From: Paenibacillus sp. PastM-3
GTDB taxonomy: Bacteria > Bacillota > Bacilli > Paenibacillales > Paenibacillaceae
Reading direction: 5' to 3'
Length of the DNA stretch: 64,000 bases
Assembly (NCBI RefSeq): GCF_029893965.1
Contig: NZ_JARXXP010000004.1
Span: 186,001 to 250,000, forward strand
Part shown: in pieces, positions 59,236-64,000 of the stretch
Layout of the letters: each line of letters begins with the position of its first letter
Numbering within the stretch: the first letter of the stretch is position 1
Made by a program: the position numbers and the translations under genes
Notes under the pieces: generated by a model
What the model was told of the DNA's origin: nothing
Seen by the model: only the letters and a program-made list of their open reading frames with translations
The model's database searches: none

Positions 59236-60678
59236 ATGAGTAAATATGATGTGATTGTTGTAGGTGCCGGCCCGGCCGGCATATTCGCCTGTTATGAACT
59301 GACCCGTAGGGCCCCTGGCCTGAAGATATTGCTTGTGGATAAAGGCCATGACATTTACCGCCGCAGTTGCCCGATCCTGGAGGAAAAAATCAAGCTCTGC
59401 CCGCCTGCTTCGGGCCGCAAGGAGTTCGCAGGCTGTCTGCCTGCCTGCTCCATTACTGCCGGTTTCGGGGGAGCGGGAGCTTACAGCGACGGGAAATTTA
59501 ATATCACGACTGAATTTGGCGGTTGGATGACCGACTATCTGGCACCGTCCAAGGTGCTGGAGCTGATCGAATATGTGGATGCCATCAATCTGGAGCATGG
59601 TGCAACCCCGGCCATTACCGATCCGACAACTGACAGCATCCGGAGTATCGAGCAGCGCGGCTACGCCGCCGGACTCAAGCTTCTGCGGGCGCAGGTGCGG
59701 CATCTGGGTACTGAACAGAACCTGGAGATTCTTAAATCCATATATGAATACCTGAAGACTCGGATTGATATGCAGTTCAAGACCGAGGTGCAGGACATTA
59801 TAACCGTTAAGGAAAACGGCAGCCACCGGATTACGGGCATTGAGCTCAAGAACGGGGATATCCATGAAGCGGATCAAGTCATGATTGCCCCGGGCCGTGA
59901 CGGCTCCGCCTGGCTGACTGACGTGCTGAAGAAGCGCCGGCTCAAAATGTACAACAATCAGGTCGATGTCGGTGTCAGAGTTGAAACATCCGATGTAGTA
60001 ATGCGCGAGATCAATGAACACTTGTATGAAGGTAAATTTGTATTCAATACCTCAGTGGGTACCCGTGTCCGGACATTCTGCAGCAATCCGTCCGGCCATG
60101 TGGTCGTAGAAAATCACAGCGGGGTAATGGCGGCCAACGGACACTCCTATAAAGACCCGGCGCTTGGCTCGAAGAATACGAACTTCGCGCTGCTGGTGTC
60201 CCATACCTTTACAGAGCCGTTTGATAAGCCGAATGAATATGCCCGGGAAATCTGCAAGCGGGCTAACGATTTGTCGAATGGCGGTGTCATTGTCCAGAAA
60301 TACGGGGATATCCTGCGCGGCCGCCGCTCCACAGAGACCCGGATCAAAGAAGGGTTCCTGGAGCCGACGCTGAAAGAGGCGGTTCCGGGCGATCTTGGCC
60401 TCGTACTGCCATACATCACCATGAAGAGTCTGATTGAAATGGTCGAGGCACTGGAAAAGGTAACTCCGGGCATTGCCTCTGAACATACATTGTTTTACGG
60501 CGTGGAGGCAAAATTCTATTCGGCCCGTCCGAAGCTGACAGTGCAGCTGGAAACGGAAATTTCCGGACTGTACTGCGGCGGAGACGGTGCAGGCATTACC
60601 CGCGGACTGGCCCAGGCCGGTGCTGCGGGAGTGTGGATTGCCCGCGGCATGCTGGAACGGGTAGCGGCACACGTATAG
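59236..60678 (+). CDS. COG2509-like FAD-dependent dehydrogenase
   Basis: A 480-residue flavoprotein. The N-terminal FAD-binding motif is VVVGAGPAGIFACYEL near residue 8-22 with the acid at the end of the second strand. Two cysteines in the N-terminal part (SCPILEEKIKLCPPA, CLPACSIT) and the C-terminal YCGGDGAGITRGLAQAGAAG region (two blocks) match uncharacterised FAD-dependent dehydrogenases of COG2509. ATG 59236 follows a GGGAGG at 13 nt; the frame back to 59131 overlaps the riboswitch and is rejected. Its leader riboswitch suggests a purine-related role, which is unproven. Confidence 0.88.
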   Translation: MSKYDVIVVGAGPAGIFACYELTRRAPGLKILLVDKGHDIYRRSCPILEEKIKLCPPASGRKEFAGCLPACSITAGFGGAGAYSDGKFNITTEFGGWMTDYLAPSKVLELIEYVDAINLEHGATPAITDPTTDSIRSIEQRGYAAGLKLLRAQVRHLGTEQNLEILKSIYEYLKTRIDMQFKTEVQDIITVKENGSHRITGIELKNGDIHEADQVMIAPGRDGSAWLTDVLKKRRLKMYNNQVDVGVRVETSDVVMREINEHLYEGKFVFNTSVGTRVRTFCSNPSGHVVVENHSGVMAANGHSYKDPALGSKNTNFALLVSHTFTEPFDKPNEYAREICKRANDLSNGGVIVQKYGDILRGRRSTETRIKEGFLEPTLKEAVPGDLGLVLPYITMKSLIEMVEALEKVTPGIASEHTLFYGVEAKFYSARPKLTVQLETEISGLYCGGDGAGITRGLAQAGAAGVWIARGMLERVAAHV

Positions 60679-60698
60679 TATAGACTGACTGCCACCGT

Positions 60699-60740
60699 GC
60701 TGTCCTATCGCAGAACTATTGCGTAAGGGCAGCCTTTTTT
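60699..60740 (+). terminator. Rho-independent terminator
   Basis: GCTGTCCTATCGCA / TGCGTAAGGGCAGC, an imperfect stem with a six-T tract after the flavoprotein gene. Confidence 0.8.
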
Positions 60741-60833
60741 AACGGGATTTTGTGATGAAAGTACTTCCTTTATTTAACTACGCTGATATAATGTTAGAAT
60801 ACATAACATGATGGAGTGGAGTGGAAGCGGAAA

Positions 60834-62351
60834 ATGCGGGTTTACCGGAGTAAACATGTACTGGTTGTGCTGCTGTTACTGGCAGTTGGTCTATACGGGT
60901 TGTGGATTGACATGAATGGGCTGCATAAGCTGGTATACCTGGTGCTGATGGCGGCGCTTGGCGGACTCGCGTGGCATACATACCGCAGTGGGATTTATAG
61001 AGACAGGCTGCTTGAAGAGGCTCGGGAGCAGATCGAGGGGCTTGGCAATGAGATTGTTGTTACCTCGGACAAGCTGCATGGGGCGCTGGAAGAAATCAGC
61101 CGTCATACTGAGGGCCTGCAGCAGACAGCTGATTATTCACATGCCTATGAGGTGGATTTGCAGACACGCAGTAATGAAGCCAAAGCCAATATTGAGGGTG
61201 CTTTTGCGACAATGGGCGCTGTGGCTGAAATGACAGCCCACATCAAAGCTCTGACAGAGCGGCTGGGCACCGGAATGCAGGATGCGCGCCAGCGGACGGC
61301 GGAAATGGTCAGCTCGCTTGAAAATACGGACGGGGTTATGGCTGAGCTTCAAGAGAGAAGCGGGGATATGCTGGATAAATTCACGGCCCTCAGCGGCCAT
61401 ATCGCTATAGTAGAGGAGATTAACTCCCTCATTGTCGGGATTGTAAATGAGACCTCTTTGCTGGCGCTCAATGCTTCAATTGAAGCGGCGAGGGCCGGAG
61501 AACAGGGCCGGGGGTTTGCCGTGGTGGCCGCCCGGATCAGGCAGCTGGCGGATCAGAGCAGAAGCTCGGTGGAGCGCTCGTCAGAGGTGCTCCAGGACAT
61601 CAATAACAGCGTCCGGCAGGTGCTGGAGTCTGTGGTTAAAGAGCAAAAGGCGGTCTCTCAAGGTGTACATGAGGTAGCTACAGTGAAGCTCCGGCTGTCC
61701 GATGTGTCGGCAAGAATCGAAGAGGTCGGGACTGCCGTGACGGATACGGTTGATGCGGCCTCCAGACAGGGCAGCCTGATTGGAGCGGCGACAGGTGAGC
61801 TGAGCGGTGCGGTCGGCATCGTGAATGAAACCATCGCCGGGGTAGATCTGACCCTGGAGCAGGTGACAAGGCAGCGGTCGCAGATCAGCCAGTTGAATGA
61901 GATCAGCGCCAGCCTGCTGAGCGAGTCGCAGGCTCTGCAGCAGTCGGTGACCCGGATTGCCGGCCGCGGAGCTGCCGGGACAGAACAGTACACAGCCCGG
62001 CTGCAGGAAATGCAAAGCGTGCTGCAGGAGCTTGCCGCCAGGCAGGAGCTGTACATGCCGGATCCGGCAAGCCATGGCAGCGTGCTTACTGCCTGCATGC
62101 AACGGGTGCCGGAGGTACAGGCCATCTGGTCGAACCGGACGGACGGCACGTTTATTTTCTCCGAGCCGGCGGCCGGACTGATGAATGCGAAGCGCAGGGA
62201 ATGGTATAGCGGGGCAGTCAATGAAGGGGAATATGTCTCCTTGCCGTATGTCTCAGCGATTACCAAACGCTCGTGTATTACGCTCTCCCGGGCAATCAAG
62301 AATGCCCGGGGGGAGACGGTCGGTGTAGTCGGAATCGACCTGGCGGTATAG
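60834..62351 (+). CDS. Methyl-accepting chemotaxis protein with C-terminal Cache-like domain
   Basis: About 505 residues. Two adjacent transmembrane helices at about 8-50 leave almost no outer loop, then a long coiled-coil signalling domain with the hairpin tip [32 protein letters not shown] (two blocks) near residue 205. After the signalling domain a further 95 residues follow ([53 protein letters not shown]). This resembles a Cache/PDC ligand domain placed in the cytoplasm. ATG 60834 has GGAAGCGG upstream; GTG 60816 is an alternative. It may sense a cytosolic ligand. Confidence 0.9.
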   Translation: MRVYRSKHVLVVLLLLAVGLYGLWIDMNGLHKLVYLVLMAALGGLAWHTYRSGIYRDRLLEEAREQIEGLGNEIVVTSDKLHGALEEISRHTEGLQQTADYSHAYEVDLQTRSNEAKANIEGAFATMGAVAEMTAHIKALTERLGTGMQDARQRTAEMVSSLENTDGVMAELQERSGDMLDKFTALSGHIAIVEEINSLIVGIVNETSLLALNASIEAARAGEQGRGFAVVAARIRQLADQSRSSVERSSEVLQDINNSVRQVLESVVKEQKAVSQGVHEVATVKLRLSDVSARIEEVGTAVTDTVDAASRQGSLIGAATGELSGAVGIVNETIAGVDLTLEQVTRQRSQISQLNEISASLLSESQALQQSVTRIAGRGAAGTEQYTARLQEMQSVLQELAARQELYMPDPASHGSVLTACMQRVPEVQAIWSNRTDGTFIFSEPAAGLMNAKRREWYSGAVNEGEYVSLPYVSAITKRSCITLSRAIKNARGETVGVVGIDLAV

Positions 62352-62437
62352 GCGGAATCGGGGCACAGTTAAGTGACCGGCCGATAATATCAGCAGTGCG
62401 CCAAGGACGGACATAACCGGAGGATAGCTATACAAGC

Positions 62438-62465
62438 GCAGCCGGCCCTACTCGAGGGCCGGCTG
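62438..62465 (+). terminator. Rho-independent terminator
   Basis: GCAGCCGGCCC / GGGCCGGCTGC, a perfect 11-bp stem with a 6-nt loop and a short T-rich tail, between the chemoreceptor and the converging nucleotidyltransferase-like gene. Confidence 0.75.
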
Positions 62466-62503
62466 CTTGTTCATGATTGAGCATGAGGTTATGAATCAAG
62501 CGG

Positions 62504-63082
62504 CTAATCCCCGGATGGAGGAACAATCTGCAGCTGAGGCCAAACCGCCGGCCAGTTCTTTTTGGCAACCCTTTGCCCGTAGACGCTTTGAAGCTTAGGG
62601 GTTGCTGTGAAGTGGGGAGACGGCCGGACTACCAGATGAATGACATCCTGTATGCCATGAGGCGCAGACAGAATCAGATCCTCCTCTGCACTGAGAGCCA
62701 GTCCAAGCGCAGTAGCGGTTTCCGGAAAATGGGCCATTCCGTCCGTTGAGGAGGTATAAGGTGCCAGACCGTTAACCGTATGCATCCTGGCCTGGTTCTT
62801 CACGGACCAGGGAGTGGCACCGTCGATCTCCCGCAGCCGGACTTCCAGATGCTTTTCCGTCTCCTCGCGCAGATCAGCCGGATCATAGTAGATAACATCC
62901 ACGTCGGCAAGCGGGGTTCTGCTGCGGAAACCATGCTGAATATCCCATACCTTGGAGCGCACAAATCCGGCGCAGACCCAGCAGTCCGGCAGTCCAAGGG
63001 TGCGTACAGCAGCCAGTACCTCCATCATCCAGCGGTCTTCTTTTACAGCCTGCAGCAGCTCCTGCTCGTTCGTAATACGCAA
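62504..63082 (-). CDS. Nucleotidyltransferase-like protein (NTP_transf_6 / DUF925 type)
   Basis: A 192-residue protein with the family-like order WVCAGFVRSKVWDIQHG, LADVDVIYYDPAD (two acidic residues as in nucleotidyltransferase metal sites), WSVKNQARMHTVNG and YTSSTDGMAHFPETATALGL. This matches the nucleotidyltransferase family described as NTP_transf_6. Start is a TTG with GGAGGT 8 nt upstream; a frame to 63118 is rejected. Substrate unknown. Confidence 0.83.
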   Translation of the reverse strand: MRITNEQELLQAVKEDRWMMEVLAAVRTLGLPDCWVCAGFVRSKVWDIQHGFRSRTPLADVDVIYYDPADLREETEKHLEVRLREIDGATPWSVKNQARMHTVNGLAPYTSSTDGMAHFPETATALGLALSAEEDLILSAPHGIQDVIHLVVRPSPHFTATPKLQSVYGQRVAKKNWPAVWPQLQIVPPSGD

Positions 63083-63264
63083 ACCAAACACACCTCCGTA
63101 TTCTTGTTTAGCCGGCAAAGAGCAGTTCGGGCTCCCGGCAGCAATCCTTTTATTATAAGGCTTACTACGTCAGGAGGATATGCCGGATGACTGCGGCGGC
63201 AGATTGCTAAGAGGAAGGGCACACTCTATAATGTACCTTTAGATTGACCATGGGAGGCGTAATT

Positions 63265-64000
63265 GTGCATTATAACCTGACGATTCTGCTGCAATTGTTC
63301 GAGCGGGCGGCGCTGCTGCTGATGTGTCTGTTTGTGCTGACCCGGCTGCCGCGGTTTAAGGAGATTTTTATAAAAGGAGCTTATGCTCCGCAGGAACTGG
63401 CTATGGTGACCGTGGTATTCAGCCTGTTTGCCATTTTGGGGACGTATACGGGGATTAATGTGGAAGGGTCGCTGGTGAACGTGCGGATTATTGCCATCGT
63501 AGCCGGCGGGATTCTATTCGGACCCTGGGTAGGGATGATTACCGGCCTGATCTCCGGGGTGCACCGGTTTCTGATAGATATCGGCGGTGTGACTTCGGTG
63601 CCCTGCCTGATTACAAGTATTACAGCCGGAGTGGTGTCCGGTGTGATCTACCGCCGTACTTCGCCGGACAAACGCTGGATTGCCGGTATTCTGGCCGGTA
63701 TGATCTGTGAAGCGCTGACGATGGTGCTGATCCTGGTGATGGCGAACCCGGCTTCGCTTGGTGCGGACATTGTGTCAAAGATTGCTTTTCCGATGATTGC
63801 CGGTCAGATTTGTGTCGGGTTCATTGTTATGCTGGTGCAGAGTGTAGAAGGGGAGAAGGAACGGATCGCCGCGAAGCAGTCCAAGCTGGCGCTGGATATT
63901 GCGAACAAGACGCTTCCGTATTTCCGCAACATTAACCCCCGGTCGCTGAGGAAGATCTGTGAAATTATCAAGGACGATATCGGGGCTGACGCTGTAGCCA
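63265..64000 (+). CDS. LytS-type 5TM sensor histidine kinase (partial, C-terminus outside)
   Basis: An open frame from GTG 63265 to the window edge, with GGGAGG 6-8 nt upstream. The 245 visible residues contain about six hydrophobic segments with the 5TMR-LYT pattern ([45 protein letters not shown] in short blocks, and [21 protein letters not shown]). After residue 200 a cytosolic part begins ([25 protein letters not shown]), as in LytS/YehU kinases, where a GAF and a kinase domain follow. These sensors, with LytTR regulators, control murein hydrolase or nutrient genes. Confidence 0.85.
   Translation, partial: MHYNLTILLQLFERAALLLMCLFVLTRLPRFKEIFIKGAYAPQELAMVTVVFSLFAILGTYTGINVEGSLVNVRIIAIVAGGILFGPWVGMITGLISGVHRFLIDIGGVTSVPCLITSITAGVVSGVIYRRTSPDKRWIAGILAGMICEALTMVLILVMANPASLGADIVSKIAFPMIAGQICVGFIVMLVQSVEGEKERIAAKQSKLALDIANKTLPYFRNINPRSLRKICEIIKDDIGADAVA

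Noticed and set aside
1..64000. CRISPR arrays, insertion sequences, prophage genes, tRNA or rRNA genes
   Set aside because: No regularly spaced repeats, transposase or integrase motifs, capsid genes, or clover-leaf tRNA sequences were found on either strand.

Overview
The window reads as a chromosomal segment of a Paenibacillus-like bacterium (Bacillota, Bacillales). This rests on strong AGGAGG-type ribosome binding sites with frequent GTG and TTG starts, many two-component, PAS and c-di-GMP genes, a pullulanase, a large TerD-type stress cluster, an AloR-like receptor with its own peptide, and short intergenic repeats of a Paenibacillus style. There are no rRNA, tRNA, transposase, integrase, phage or CRISPR features. 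Species was not determined.

Layout. 1-8 kb: end of an unknown gene, an SDR oxidoreductase, an AI-2E family transporter, a two-component system with a co-oriented beta-propeller lipoprotein, a DUF6376-like lipoprotein and a MarR regulator behind a possible attenuator. 8-13 kb: a repeat-filled 600-nt gap, then an arylsulfotransferase followed by a complete sulfonate/taurine-type ABC transporter. 13-21 kb: UvrD-like helicase, Imm30-like protein, Cof-type HAD phosphatase, DUF445 membrane protein, a NifI1-like P-II protein, a glycosyltransferase and a secreted coiled-coil protein. 21-31 kb: a six-PAS hybrid histidine kinase coupled to a C39-like peptidase, type I pullulanase, a PadR regulator with its membrane partner, GltD, and a YfcE-type phosphodiesterase.

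31-38 kb: an RRNPP/Alo-type receptor with a previously unlisted 38-residue propeptide gene overlapping its 3' end, then the agmatine-to-putrescine pair aguA-aguB and a polar amino acid ABC transporter. 38-50 kb: a Ter stress island (TerB, three TerD, TerD-TerA fusion, TerC, CitE-like lyase, PRTase-TRSP, StiP, HAD, ATP-grasp, a membrane-anchored helical protein, TelA), which combines a membrane/ion-stress module with a predicted nucleotide-like metabolite pathway.

50-64 kb: formate/nitrite-family channel, a large TPM-domain coiled-coil protein, a 47-residue gene under a near-perfect Fur box, a solute-binding/PAS/GGDEF/EAL receptor convergent with a membrane diguanylate cyclase, a COG2509-type flavoprotein behind a purine-riboswitch-like leader, a chemoreceptor with a C-terminal Cache-like domain, a nucleotidyltransferase-like protein, and the start of a LytS-type sensor kinase.

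The most novel items are the receptor-propeptide pair near 31.7-33.2 kb, the Fur-box small gene near 54.2 kb, the purine-type riboswitch with an apparent ON architecture near 59.1 kb, and the Ter island. All calls come from reading the sequence; no database search was run.
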